Positions 12,271-24,119 of a stretch of DNA of 64,000 nt are shown here, one piece after another. This DNA comes from Galerina marginata. Taxonomy: Eukaryota; Basidiomycota; Agaricomycetes; Agaricales; Galerinaceae. The DNA lies in the NCBI GenBank assembly GCA_023014335.1, contig JAECYW010000032.1, forward strand, positions 1-64,000, in the 5' to 3' direction. Numbering within the stretch: the first letter of the stretch is position 1; the number at the start of each line of letters is the position of its first letter. Both the position numbers and the translations under genes were made by a program. The notes beneath the pieces were generated by a model. It saw only the letters and a program-made list of their open reading frames with translations. It was not told the origin of the DNA and did no database searches.

Positions 12271-12836
12271 CTGACATGGGCAACATGTATGTTTTCCTTC
12301 CCAAACTCCTTCTCCAGACTCTGCGAAAGCGCTTTCATCCCAAACTTACCCGCAGCAAACGCGCTGGTTACCACATTGTCGCGGATACCCGCCGTAGCGC
12401 CAGTAAACATCAGGGTGCCTCGCTTCCCTGTTGGCTCCTCGATATGATTCTCCTTGAACGCCAGAATCGCGCCTCGGGAGAAAGAAAAAGCGGCTGCGAC
12501 GCTCGTTTGAAGGCAGTCTTGGACCTCCTTGGGTGTGATATCGAGGAAGGGCTTCCATACGCCGTGGCCCACGTTAAATACGGCTGCACGGATGGCGTAA
12601 TCTGGTTTGGGGAAGTGTGTATGTATGGACGACCAGGCGGATGTGATGTCTTCGTGCGAATACGAGGGGACGGCAAAGGACGCTGCCTAGATAACCGAGG
12701 AGTAATACTGCATAAGGAACATGGAAGGCTTGATTTTGATTCAGCGAAGGCAAAACGCACCTGACCACCTCCAGATTGTTGACAGAGTTTGAGCCAGGTC
12801 GTTCTCGGCCAATGAGAGCAACAATGTACCACGCTG
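12271..12836 (-). pseudogene. short-chain dehydrogenase/reductase remnant
   Basis: Joined minus-strand segments read YIVALIGRERPGSNSVNNLE, then SYSHEDITSAWSSIHTHFPK, then VFNVGHGVWKPFLDITPKEV, GTLMFTGATAGIRDN and SAFAAGKFGMKALSQSLEKE. This is the middle of a classical SDR: the NAG-like motif is NVG, the Ser-equivalent strand is LMFTGATAG and the active-site motif is the variant FAAGK in place of YxxxK. Upstream, the Gly-rich cofactor-binding motif (TGxxxGxG) cannot be found and the frame that would join has a stop. Downstream of HVAHV the expected C-terminal 60-70 residues are absent. I therefore read it as a gene truncated at both ends. An alternative is that distant N- and C-terminal exons escaped me. 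Confidence 0.6.
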
Positions 12837-13813
12837 GGAAGTAAAGTAACAAAACTTCATCATAAATGAGTGACAATCGTTCACTGATACTTACGCAAAG
12901 TTCAAACGACCAGCAAGCGACGAAACCCAAACGAAACGTTGAAGGATGATCAAGGTCCCTTCGGATCACGCAACTTCGGATCAAACGATTAGAAGATCCG
13001 ACTTCGGATCAGACCCCTGATTAGATAACCGCATCTCCCGCTTCCCTAGAGCAGGGTATGCCATTCCAGTGCTCCCATTCCGCACCCTGGGTGCACATCC
13101 TAACTATTTGATCCTCCAAGCACAATTTGAACGTACCCGACGCCTTCGAGGTAGTCCCGGGTGTTCAAATTCCACTGGCATTGTCCCAGTACGCCCCGCA
13201 GGATTCAGAGCGCCGCACCGTCATGTCAGTATTTGGGGACCTGAATCTTATCTTGACATTGATTTCCTGTGATGTGGAGTGGTGTCGCCTTGAAGGATTA
13301 CTATGGTAGAGCCAGGTAGGAATTCGTGCATGTCTTTACGGTGGACTCGGCGGCAGAGTGCGGTTGTAACGTGTGACCTGAAGGAGAGCACGAACATGAT
13401 GGTGGCCAGGACCTGGAACCTCAGACTTGGATATTGTTGTCGACAGTGCTACATTGCTACGACTCAATTGGACAAGAACGCGGAGATTTCGAGCATGCAT
13501 TTTTTTTCCGACTGGCTTTTCCTTGAGCGTAATGTACATACAGGGGCGCGATTGGGCTGTGATAAATATAACGGTTGTATTGTAATATCTGTCTGTCTTG
13601 GGATATAGAGTAAAAAGCATGGTTGTAGATGAGCGATGCGATAATGCAAATAATAAAGTGAAGGGTGTCATGGGTGACTCCAGAACGTTCAAGTGAAGCA
13701 GGGTAAAACGCATAGGTGATGTCCAGAAAGGTAGCTGAGTGTAGAGAATTAGATCCGAGGTGCGTGTCGAGTAGAAGTAGAAAATCGATTGCTTTTTTTA
13801 ATGGGGACTCCGA
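12837..13813. other. intergenic, nothing recognised
   Basis: A cluster of short near-repeats around CTTCGGATCA (12958-13010) is visible. No open frame here has family features. Decayed 5' sequence of the dehydrogenase may occupy the first 150 bases. Confidence 0.4.
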
Positions 13814-14660
13814 TCACGATATAGGTGACCCGTAGCATTCCAAGCAGGTCGTGGTATTGCTGCATCCAAAACAAAACCGAACTCAATACGAAGATCGAAA
13901 AAATAGATCGCACAACCCACCTGGCCACATCCTCGTAGCAGCACTTCCGACACACGAGCCGTGCACACCCAGGTCCGTATTCATCCTGGTACAGATACGC
14001 ATGCCTCTCCTCCCCCGCGAATTCACCCGGGGTAAGCAGGAGTCTGTCCTTCGGAGGTCCGGTATATGGCATCGCATCACGCCGACCATCTTCATCGTCC
14101 TCATCGAATGCCTTCCTCCGCTTGCCCGTGCTGCTGATGGACTGCTGCGTCGGCGTCATCAGCACGTCGGGCAGGTTCGTGTTGGAGAGGTTGACCAAGG
14201 AGAGCACGGAGCGCGAGCGGCGCAGCGGGGAGGCGCAGGCGGAGATGGACGGCGATGGGGACGACGACCAGGTCAGGTTGGGCGTGGGCGGCTGCGACGC
14301 TGCGGAGTGCGTGCACCTGCGCGAGCAGACCGTGCAGGTTGTCGATGCGCATCTGTGGCGTCATTGGTAAGAACGACACGCGTGTAGGAGTAGAAATTGT
14401 AAGCACACTGCACATTGGATCATGTTGGTTCCGCCTGTTGGGCTCGCGCGGTGGCAGGACGTGCAGATGGGTATCAGCGAGCCCATCGCGCCTTTGTTAG
14501 ACCCAGAGCTCGCGGTCGTTGCTGAGGTGGCAGTGGCCACTGCCACCACGACATTCTTCAGCCCCACGACGCTGGACGTCGGAGAGGGCCTCCCGCTCCT
14601 GAGCAGCTTTCGCCGCTTGAAAGGCGGCTTTGACTGAGCTGCCAGTTGTGCAAAAAACAT
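13814..14660 (-). CDS. Cys-rich conserved protein of unknown function
   Basis: A 243-aa protein from exons 14660-14407, 14352-13921 and 13859-13814; introns of 54 and 61 nt; total 244 codons with stop. It begins MFFAQLAAQSKPPFKRRKLL and has a low-complexity Val/Ala/Thr/Ser segment. The first Cys cluster is IPICTSCHRASPTGGTNMIQ followed by CAVCASTTCTVCSRRC (CxxC..CxxC..CxxCxxxC). A Ser/Pro-rich linker carries a basic-acidic patch (KRRKAFDEDDEDGRRD). The C-terminal cluster is CARLVCRKCCYEDVASN followed by TTTCLECYGSPIS. Paired CxxC units at both ends suggest two zinc-binding modules folding together. I recognise the layout as a conserved fungal type but cannot assign a function. The 3' splice joining the last exon is supported because it completes the second Cys cluster. 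Confidence 0.72.
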
Positions 14661-15171
14661 CGTCAGAAAGTTGGAAGTGAGAGAAAGAGAGAGTTTGTGG
14701 CTCACAAGAGGGAAAAGAGGTTTTCAACATCGCTCAAATACTGATGATCATCGCCAGCGAGGCGGTTGGGCACAGGCCTCGCGTCGTCACCGAGCAAAGC
14801 AACTGTGACAAGATCAATGTTCGTCATTCGGCCGGATCACGTGGCACGGAACATCGACGCGTCGAGACGCGTCGAAGACACAACTCTGCGGTAATGTGTG
14901 CAGGGGACCCATTCTGATGAGGGGACACCGTAAAAAGGTCATAATTTTATTGGATTACATATGGATGCAACGGGAGGAGTGTATACTCGTCTCTTTATTG
15001 TACTATGTTGGGCAATTTGACGAGGAACTAAAACTTGGCTCCGAAAGCGACAGAGTAGTAGGAATTGTTATCATCGGTACTGAACTACACAGATACCTTG
15101 CGTATATTTGAAGCCTGGAGGTGTCAGTCATAATAGACGTTTATAAATTTAAGTGAGCTTAAAGCTGAAAC
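14661..15171. other. intergenic between convergent/tandem minus-strand genes
   Basis: No gene seen. The segment holds the 5' flank of the Cys-rich gene and the 3' flank of the first DUF6534-type gene. Confidence 0.5.
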
Positions 15172-17135
15172 CTATTGTTCATGCTCGGCATCTAAAGCAT
15201 CTCCAAAGAAAAGCGCACTTGAAACGCGAAGTTCCACTGACGCGTCCATTTTCTCCTTTAATCGAGACTTTGCATTGAACCTGGGAGCATTAGGCATGGT
15301 CCGACAGGAAGAGTACCAAGCAATAACACTTACAACGCAAGTATAGAGTTGGCATACACTGTGGAATGTTAGCAGATATCAGTAGTCGCCACACAGTATC
15401 GTTATTAAATTAAAACGCACAGCTTGGTATCGAGAACTGGACAGCGAGATACAGCACGGAAGAAGGGTCTGACGCATACTGCAGATACACCTTGGTTTAA
15501 TTCCTCGTCTTTTCGAGCCTAGAGAACACATACCAGCGCAATGATGAGAATCTTGGATATCCTAAAATACGAGGAGAATTTTTAAGTCTCGCACCCAGAG
15601 TAAAATCATATGGGACTCACGCATTTAGCATCCCGGTTCCAACAAAGAACAAGACAAGGTCATTCACAACATTTTGGCTCCTGCTGGAAGAATGTTTATC
15701 CCGTGAAAACTGGGAGGAGACTTAGGTACACCGGTCTCACCTCTTACTCCCAGTCCGGGAGGCGGCACTGAAGAGAACGAAGGACATGATGGCAGAAATG
15801 ACGCAGTCGACGGCGGCAGCTGAACCGACAGAAACATAGATGACGTGCTGACAGAGAGAAGAGTACCAAGGTTAATGCTGTTGCTTCGAATAAAATTTTC
15901 CAGCAGCGTACTTCAAACGCCGTGGAGAAGTTAAAAATATTCTCTGTTTGTTCTCTAGACGTGGTATTATTACCATAAGCTTTCGATAAAGAGAACGGAC
16001 TGACAGGTATGCCAAGAACGCTGGAAGTTTGGTCAATGTGCGTCGCACGCACCAGCTTGCAATTAATTTGACTAACCAACGCCAACGCCTGCGGCGGCGG
16101 CATTATTGATAGGTAAGTCCTATACTCAAGGAAATTCGACAATAACTCACCAACCATGAAGAAAAAAGTTAACACAGAAATTGACTACCTTAAGCACGTC
16201 GGTAAGTATTCTCTTCGCCTGCATTCCACGGCTAACCCTGAGCAATCTAACAAGCTCTCTTTTTAAGGTTATGTTATCCGCCACTGTTGCAATAGTCGTC
16301 AGTTTGTGAGTTCAAGGGTTGTAATGTAATATGGGAAAATTTGCACTCACGGATCCAAACCAGGTAGAGGTAAAAGCTGTATTATTGCGATGATGAGTAT
16401 CGAGGAAAATCAAACCACGTACGCTAACCTTTGGACTAGTAGCATAAGCACGGTCTACAGGAAGTACATGAGTCCAAATATTTGGGTTATCGACAAGACC
16501 AACTTCTTACTTTGACCGTGGTGAGAACCTAGGAAAAATCAACGAAAGGGGGAACAGGTTTTTTTAGGATGAATGAGCAACGCATCGACAACTAACCTTC
16601 ATGCACCTGCATGGAAAGAGGAGGAAGCGTCATCAGCCCCCACACCTATCCAAAAGACAGAGACAGGTCCAGGACATACCAGACAATGTTAGTGCCCGCA
16701 TCTTTCGACGAAGTCAATAGGGACGAATACATCATTTTTGTTGAGAATGCGAAGTGGATACATTCGAGGAAGCTAGCATAATTATGGTCAGCCTATCAAT
16801 CGACGTTAAGCGGGAAATGGCGAACGATATCCTTACCAAACTGCCAAAATCTAAGATATGCGACATCGATGCTGAGCTGCAGAGGGGTAGATTTATTGCC
16901 ACGACTGACCGTCAACTTCCTCGTTCTCGAATCCTTGACGTAGTTCGTGAAGTATTGATAAGCCTGGAGAATGGTCATGCCAAACAATCTGTGGGTCGTG
17001 TAAGTATTAATAAAGCACTGAGATTAAGTTGACTCGGATGTACGCTCACACTGATTTGATGACGAATCCGAAGAGAGGGGCACGAATGTTTGCAGAGCCG
17101 GTCAAGTCCCTCCAGCGACTTGAATCTAAGGACAT
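15172..17135 (-). CDS. DUF6534-type seven-helix membrane protein (copy A)
   Basis: About 297 aa from 19 exons whose lengths sum to an exact multiple of three. Exons 1-4 are 17135-17050, 16988-16910, 16850-16837 and 16772-16680. Several internal exons are only 10-18 nt. It starts MSLDSSRWRDLTG with APLFGFVIKSV, then the family hallmark LFGMTILQAYQYFTNYVKDS, the ECIHFAFSTKMMY helix, VSVGSAAAVDCVISAIMSFV, and VLFFVGTGMLNAISKILIIA. The last helices include SSVLYLAVQFSIPS and the family-typical LYANSILALFNAKSRL. The protein should be a plasma- or endomembrane protein with seven helices and a cytosolic tail (KEKMDASVELRV). The biochemical role of DUF6534 proteins is not established. Copies B, C and D keep the same exon phases, which strongly supports the model. 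Confidence 0.8.
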
Positions 17136-17752
17136 GTTTGTAGTTAATTCCAAGACTGAAAACCCCTGAGGGTTGAGACAGAGGGAGCGAGAAAGAGAAA
17201 AGCTATTCATCCCCAATATCCCCCCTTATTTATACCAGGCCGGCGGCAGCTCTTCCGAACAACGAAATTTGAACCTGACCAGGCTGTGATAAGAGCAAAA
17301 ATTCGAGGATTAGTCAACCTCAAGACGGGGGCACAGTCCGCTCAAGACGGTAAGATCGCCAGTGGTAATCCGACGATTGTTAGCCGTTAAACATTAGACA
17401 CCTGACAGACATTTGGGTGGAATAAAAATCAGCAAGCTGTCAAAATTTGATAGGAAGAATTGATACTAACCATAACTGCTTATCTTGGTTTTCCGTCACC
17501 GAAAGTAACCGTTCTTGCGTGAAAATCGTTGAATGCGATTTGCATGGCCACGCGGTATACGTAGCGGGTACACAGTCGTCGAGGTGTGTCGAATCTTCAA
17601 CCTTGCGATAACCCAGGACAATTCTATGAATCCAGTACCTCTGTTCGGGAAGGAGGGTATATTATAGCTGCGACATGCCGATACCACTACTGGACGTAAG
17701 TGCAAAGAAAATCGGAGCCCAAACCTCCTCCACATGGTTTTCCCGGAGGTAA

Positions 17753-19800
17753 TTAGTTCGGAGTGATAGACGCTGGCTCCTCCCCAAATATAAGAAAACT
17801 AGACACGCGGAGATCAACCGAGGGATCCATCTTTTCTTTGAGCCGTGTTTTGGCATTAAATCTGCAGCGATAACAGAGAAGAATTATGCGAGGAAAGCCT
17901 GGTCAAGTGTATACGCATTGGGCCGAGGGAAACACCCACAGCGCCAGTAATGAATTTGCGTAAACTAAAGACATTCAATAAGTGGATCGGAATTAATACA
18001 GAAAGGGTCTCCGCTCACTTCGTGGTACCGAAAACTCGAGGGCTAGGTACAAGACTGACGATGGATTGGAGGCGTACTACCAAGGGAAGAAAAGAAGGGT
18101 AAGGCATTAACTCAGAAACTATGGACAGGCGCACCAAGGTAATAGTAATGATTGCTGATATTCTAAGAATTTGCCAAGATAAACTCTATCAGTGTACAGG
18201 AAAGGAGACAGATCATTCTTACGCTGTTAGTACGCCAGTGCCAATAAAAAACAGGATGAGGTAATGCACAATGCCGCCGCCCCTGCGTAGTCAGCCTTAG
18301 TTATTTCTTATCAAAGAGTCGAAGATCGGGGTGGCACAAGGTTTATCTTACCTACCCTTGAAGCTTGCAGACGCCGAGCTCGAATTGTAGAGGACAACTG
18401 AAATGACGGCGGCAATTCCACAGTCGATCGCGGCTGTAGATCCAAAAGCGACGTAAAGCATTTTCTGAACCAGGCGAAAGAATTGAGCCTAAAAGAAGTT
18501 GCGGTGAACCGCGACGACAAGAAGACCTCACCTCAAACGACAACGAAAAGCTGAATATGTTCACGACTTGTCCTCTTCCAAAAGAAATCTATACTTCAGT
18601 AGCGCTCGAGAGTCTTAAAGACAGAAATGGGCTTACAGAAAAGCCAAGAAGCCTGGGTCATGGAAATACTTTTAGGCTCGTTCATGGCCATGGTATATCG
18701 TGGAGTTAATAGACCCACCGATACCAACAGCTAGGAACACTGGAAGGTTAATAAAAATGGATATTGAAAGTGTCCAATAACACGCGCCTATGGCGTATAA
18801 AAACGTAATGATTGAGAACGACTAGATGGGCGTTTGTCATTAATTCAATTGAGGTGGTCAAATCTTAGCTGTACTCTGATAGCTCGCGAGAGCCCCCGTT
18901 TTATAAGGATGTTCTCTGCCACTTGTAGAGTTCAGCTCAATGTCGAAGTGTGGGTCAACATGGAACACTTACAAATCCAGATAAGGTACAAGTAATAGCT
19001 ATCATATAGTCAATGTGTAAAGAAATAGACAGATTGTTCTAATATCGAACCTTTGAACAAAAATCAGAAGTAAGGTCTATGAAAAGAAGACAGAACATAA
19101 AAGATGCGTGTCAGGTGGCCAATAGATCATGGGAAGGTATACAGTAAAAGGGCATACCTTCGCAACAGCCATAGCCTACGGAATGCAAGTCAGAAGCTTG
19201 TGATCCCTTCTCACAGAAGCGCCAGAGAATTGTCGCTTACCTTTGTACTCCTGCAGCATAAATGGTCAATGGTCATCAAATATATTCTGTCTCTCAGCAC
19301 GGTAATTGAAAACAAAGTAGGTGCGCACCAGATGACGGTCTCATTGGTATATCTTGCAGCGCTCGTGAGCGATCCGTACATGAGGACTGAGGAGAAAGCA
19401 AAATGCAAACAGTCCAGGAGACTATTGACGAGTATTACGGACGATGTATAGGCAGCACATTGAACAGGTTCAGACCGGAAGAAGAAATCATTTCCTGAAC
19501 TTACCAGACTGTGACGATCTAAGTAGCAGGGAAGTTTGTTGATGACACCATAAAGGAGTGGGAAATAAGATGAGAGAGTGGAAAAGAGGGTTGGCGAACC
19601 ATCTCACCGTGACCTTTCTGCCTTTCGAATCGTGACCATAGTTCCAGAAGTATTGATAGGCCTGGAGCAACGTTACGCCAAACAATCTGAAAGGGGGGAT
19701 AATCGTACCATCCGCGCCCAGGAGACATTTTTACTCACACTGATCCAGCTAAAAATCCAAGGAATGGCACTCGCAAATTCTCGATGGCGTCCATGTCCAT
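17753..19800 (-). CDS. DUF6534-type seven-helix membrane protein (copy B)
   Basis: About 301 aa from 17 exons; first exons 19800-19739, 19686-19608, 19518-19505, 19421-19329, 19250-19241 (10 nt), 19175-19158 (18 nt) and 19076-19051. It starts MDMDAIENLRVPFLGFLAGS and has LFGVTLLQAYQYFWNYGHDS, LDCLHFAFSSVLMYG, VAFGSTAAIDCGIAAVISVV, LFFIGTGVLTAISAIITITL and LYLALEFSVPR; it ends PASITPN. Where copies A, C and D have two introns between exons 10 and 12, B reads straight through in frame (SFSIITFLYAIGACYWTL...), so B lost these introns and kept about 45 nt as coding sequence. It lies head-to-tail 0.6 kb upstream of copy A and is its tandem paralogue. Confidence 0.78.
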
Positions 19801-20583
19801 GATTTACCTGGTCAGAGGGGTGAGGTATTCCAACGATCTGCTTGGATGTGGGAGACCTGGACAGAGGAAGGGCGGAAACAGGAAGCTTGTAATCCGTGAG
19901 CGCTGATATTATGTATCGACAGTTTCCCAGCCTTACTGGACCGAATTTCTTCCGACTCCAACGAGGTCCGTCATCACCACTTCGGCGTCCTTGGATTATA
20001 AATAGTAGCAGCTTTAACCAGTTGTAGCAATCGAACAGGCTTCAGGCATGTCAGATTCAGGAGGATGGTGCCCACTATCAGGAAGAAGAAATGGGCTCTT
20101 CCATGTCGCTCACTCGCACGAGCCTCGTCAACGAGGCAGTAGGTGCATAGGTAGCACTAAGTTCAAAGCCACGAGTCCGACATCAACGCAGGGCTTTGGT
20201 ACGAGTTTGGGATTGGAAACTAAGAGTTCAGAGTATGAATGACTCGTGACTCACAGTCACTCAGGTCCCCAAAGAAACGTGACCCACGCGTCGCGTCGTG
20301 TTGTCCCTTTTACAATAACTTCTTTAATGCTTTGTGTCTCAACTTTCAACATTCAACTGCGGTCAGTTATTACTAAAATAGTTTAAGGGAAGAGCTATCA
20401 GGTTTTTAAGAATTCGTTACATAAGGATTCTGCGGTAAGAATCGTTATGTACCTAAATGAATTTGAAATGAATATTCAATGTCCTTTCTTACGACACGAT
20501 GCGCATTCTTGTATACGGAGCATTCGAAAAAAATTTAACGGTTCCATGTATTTTCTGAAAATGCCCAGCGGCACATTCAGCTT
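19801..20583. other. intergenic with a copy of a duplicated flank
   Basis: 5' flank of copy B, followed by the first copy of a roughly 430-bp segment that recurs at 26.64 kb (listed separately). No gene recognised. Confidence 0.5.
20047..20473 (+). repeat. duplicated segment, copy 1
   Basis: Starts near ATGTCAGATTC and ends near AAATGAATTTGAAATGA. The segment at 26640-27123 has the same landmarks in the same order: GAGGCAGTA, CACTCAG, CGTGACC, GCGTCGCG, TTGTCCCTTTTA, TTAAATGCTTTGTG-like and ATTCTGCGGTAA. The copies are diverged with indels, so the duplication is old. It could be a decayed gene fragment or a repeat shared by both DUF6534 gene pairs. Confidence 0.7.
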
Positions 20584-22937
20584 TTATCCCAAAACTATTT
20601 CCTTCCAAACCGGTCCCTGTCCTAGTCCCTGGAATAAGTCGTCTTTCTCGATTGACGCCAAAGAGATGCGTTCTGCCCAACTGCCATGCCAATCTAGGAG
20701 CATAATGACATACCTCCATCTTAGTTCCTTACCTTCGTATATGTATCCTGCTTGACCCTCGCATAAAAGGATGAATTCGTGAGTGCTTGGGACGTGGATT
20801 TCCGCCCACTTAGGGTCCAAAACTATAACGCCCAGTTCACGCGCATCGCGTCCGTAGATTCCAGCACGTGTGTACCCAGGGCCTGCCCTTGTTTTTCTGT
20901 AGTCGTCTTCATTGCTAGTTGCTTTGTCGAGTTTGAAAACAACGGACACTGTCCAGAACTGAAGGAATCCTGAGCCCGGGGCAGGGTTGTGACTGTCTTC
21001 CACGTATGTTGGCGCATCGACCAATGTGCGAGGCGTAGGAACTGTCTGGGTACAGTCAAACGGAAATCGAGCTTCAACGGGACCGCCGTAGAAGTTTGAA
21101 GGGGACGACGTGCTTGATTCGTTCGATGGAGCCCAAACCAACACGCATTCCTCAGACTCATGAGCCCGGCGCTGGTACCAGATGATCCAAGTACGCTGAC
21201 GTATGTCCTCACGATTTTCTGAAAGTTTGTGATACTGAATTTCCAGGAATATTTGACCCTTCCAACCTGACCATGACCAACTTGGAGCTATAACTCGGCG
21301 CGTGGGAGGCTTAGACCCAGAGGGTGTCCAACGAAGGAACCAGTCAAAGTAAGAGTCGGGGATGCCATGGCATAGATTAGCCTGTAATTCCTCCTTGAAA
21401 TACCGATTCATTCCTGCAAATGCATGATATATATCGGTTTCGTCGGTGAGGGAAAGCCGTGCGTAACCTGTGATTGCTTCGATGAAATGCTTTATATCTG
21501 GGGAGTAGTTGAGTTGATGTTTCTTATCTTCGTAGTCGCGGTTATCTTCCGGTGCAATCTCCATTGCGTCTTCGAATACAACATCTTCACGCCATCCACC
21601 ACGGTTTAGTTGGCATCGAAAGACAGCCTGGCCATCCTGGAAAACCAGGCGGCGCGAAGCAAGTTTATTTTCTTGAAAGCTATGCAGTCGGCTTGCTTAG
21701 TAACAGCGTTTCTTATCGCGGATGGAAATACCTACATCCATGCCCTCGTGAAGTAGGCGCTTCTCTCGTTCTTCGTCGTGTTAACTCCTATCGGTGACCC
21801 CTTGTATCCAACTCTCAAACCTGGATAGAGTTCCTCTATTACCTGAGTCGCACCAGGTCCTCGCGTACCTGGCCGCACACCGGGAAGGCAAACGTTGGCG
21901 TCGGTTCCAGTGGCCGCCGCTATCGTCAAAAGCGCACCCCCATAAATGAGATCCATCTTCGAAATAGCAGACATTTTACTTCCACCTGGCCCACAATCGT
22001 CTTGGATGATACAGAGGCTGTCGACCCACAAATACTGAAAATCCAACCTTCGGACGACTTCCATGGCATCGCGGATTGTCACGGGAATTCTGTCATAATT
22101 TTCAGGAAGCAGAAGTGACCCAGGTTTTGTCAATTCCGCTGTATTGGCTTTGATCAACCTGAGAATTGTGGTGGGATCTATGTTTCCCCATACGTAGCTC
22201 AATGTCACGTATACGGAACCTCTCGGAGGGAGTATAATACAGTTGTTCTTGGTATCTATAAGACGGAAATGGGGAATATCGGTAGCTGGATCCTCGAGTT
22301 GAGCGTGAAATGCTGGGCTCTTGTCGCAGGCCCTCCCGTGCCACTTCTTGCAGAGCCTCAACGCATTCTGTACGATACTGAAATCAATCTGGTCGCCAAT
22401 GATGCGCATCAAATATAGCTGGGAAGGTGTAGGCGCGTCATGGGCGAGCATGGCAATGCGAGGGAACGGAGTTTGGCCTGCGACTAGTGATTGTTGTTTG
22501 CCCTTGTACGCTCTTGGTTCAAGAAGACGCGTGACAGGAGTAAATCCCTCGACTGGATAAGCCCCAGGCGTTAGGCCGTCTGTGTCCCACCCGACGGAGA
22601 CTTTCACAGCCAGTCGGTCTTGAACCTGAGGGAGGCTGGTACCGCCGAGTGAGAAAAGAATCAATCGGCACAGTGGACAGTATGTCTTCTTCCTCATGTC
22701 TTTGACACGTCCTAGGTGAACCACGGGATCTTCGGATCTGTTACTGCGTTCACTTTGAAAGACAACAAATTTCCTTGGAGTGAGTTTGAGAGCTTTGCAT
22801 ACATCGCAGAGCCTGTCGCTGGGTCTTGATAGCGCAAGGGGAATAGGTAATAGCGGAGGCGCGGTGATGTTCCCTTGATTGTCATGACCTGTATGTTCTA
22901 AACTGTGGTTGAGTTCGAGCATATCCAGTTGCCCCAC
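20584..22937 (-). CDS. HET-domain (heterokaryon incompatibility) protein
   Basis: A 765-aa protein in two exons, 22937-21736 and 21679-20584, with a 56-nt intron. HET-domain motifs are clear: YVTLSYVWGN, a following KANTAELTKPGSLLLPENYD, IPVTIRDAMEVVRRLDFQYL, LWVDSLCIIQDD, YGGALLTIAAATG, and AYFTRAWIFQENKLASRRLV across the splice. The C-terminal part has the usual RRVIAPSWSWSGWKGQI segment. An N-terminal Cys pattern (LCDVCKALKL and YCPLCRLI) suggests a small zinc-binding element, common in basidiomycete HET proteins. HET proteins trigger programmed cell death after fusion of unlike individuals; whether this copy takes part in allorecognition cannot be read from sequence. It sits between the two DUF6534 gene pairs. 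Confidence 0.9.
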
Positions 22938-23610
22938 AAAGATCTAGACCACTTGAGGAGTTCTGAGGGATAAACGAATGTCGATAGTGGATTGGTGAAA
23001 ACCACCCCGAAGAGCTATGAATCGTCGACATGCGGCAGTATCCGAAGATGACCTAACCCCTAACCTTTGCACACTGAGCGTTCTCGGCAAATGGGATGAC
23101 CATTCGGCAGATGTTGGCGCCCAGGCCCCTTTTTCCCACCAAGTGCTTGTGTGTTTCGACGGATTCAGCAGGCACTTTAGTTGTTATCTTAGAGGCCTTA
23201 AAAATCGAACCTAGCTATTTTAAGTTTCGATGCCCCTTGCATCGGCGTATCAATTGCTTGCTTATGTCCAGAGGGCTCCGTAGATAGCAGAGCTGTTTTT
23301 CACCGCATTTTCTACTTAAAAATAGGAAGGAAACTGAAGAGAGAGACGCTCTACATTGCATCAAAGTCAAGAATTCCATCCGACACTTAAGTTAATCATC
23401 GGACTGAATAAGACTGAAATGCGAGTATATGTTCAATACCTTACCAGCAGCGAGGTATCACAAAAACATTGAACAACAGGTAGAAAGGTACGTAGGTACA
23501 CGCTGGTTTTATATATTTGCAAAATCTGAACAAAAAATTTCCGGGCATTTGATAACTATGAAAAAGGACGTCAACAAAATTGCTCGTGCCCGCTGCTTAG
23601 TATTTTCACC
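22938..23610. other. intergenic, nothing recognised
   Basis: 5' flank of the HET gene and 3' flank of the small inverted-pair gene. The open frames here are short and featureless. Confidence 0.5.
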
Positions 23611-24017
23611 TTAATTAAGTGTAACCGTGGCTTCGTAGCTTTCGTATGTCGAACTATCATTTATATCGACAGGGTCCGGATCCGCCACTGTGATCGTAAC
23701 ATCTATAGGGCCGGAACCGTCCATTATCCCATTGAAGTGCTCCGTGGGGGGGTCACCGCCATAATCCATTTCAAACTCGATCATTGTTTCCCCTCCCACC
23801 GTCGCGTAGGTGCCATTTATAACTTGAAAACTTCCACTGGGGGACGTGCCATGGCCCGCTACGCTGCGCTGGCCATTTCCGCGACGCAAGGTCACTCGGA
23901 ATTTAGCCGTCTGCGAAGGGTCCGATCTAGTCGTAAAATCATTGCCAGACCAGGAGCGGAAGACTAATAATAAAATTAAAACAGAAAGGTGTGGACCAAT
24001 TTAAACATACTGGTCAT
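23611..24017 (-). CDS. small beta-rich protein of unknown family (left member of inverted pair)
   Basis: A 119-aa protein from a 7-nt first exon (24017-24011, ATGACCA) and a second exon 23963-23611; the intron of 47 nt ends TTATTATTAG. The protein reads MTIFRSWSGNDFTTRSDPSQ, then FRVTLRRGNGQRSVAGHG, TSPSGSFQVINGTY, PPTEHFNGIMDG, and ends SYEATVTLN. Alternating hydrophobic strands and Gly/Asp/Ser turns suggest a small beta-sandwich. No signal peptide or membrane helix is visible, so it is probably cytosolic. I do not recognise the family. It is the diverged paralogue of the gene at 24944-25374 on the opposite strand; the shared exon structure and promoter support both models. Confidence 0.72.
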
Positions 24018-24098
24018 GTCTGGATGTTAACGTTTGAGCAATGTTGGATGGTGGGTGGCGTAATTTCAGCTATCAACTCATCGATAAAAGTGAAGCTG

Positions 24099-24105
24099 TT
24101 TTATA
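24099..24105 (-). promoter_or_regulatory. TATA box of left inverted-pair gene
   Basis: TATAAAA on the minus strand, 82 bp before the ATG at 24017. The mirror copy of the motif occupies the same relative place in the right arm. Confidence 0.6.
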
Positions 24106-24119
24106 CGTGTTTAGGTGCC

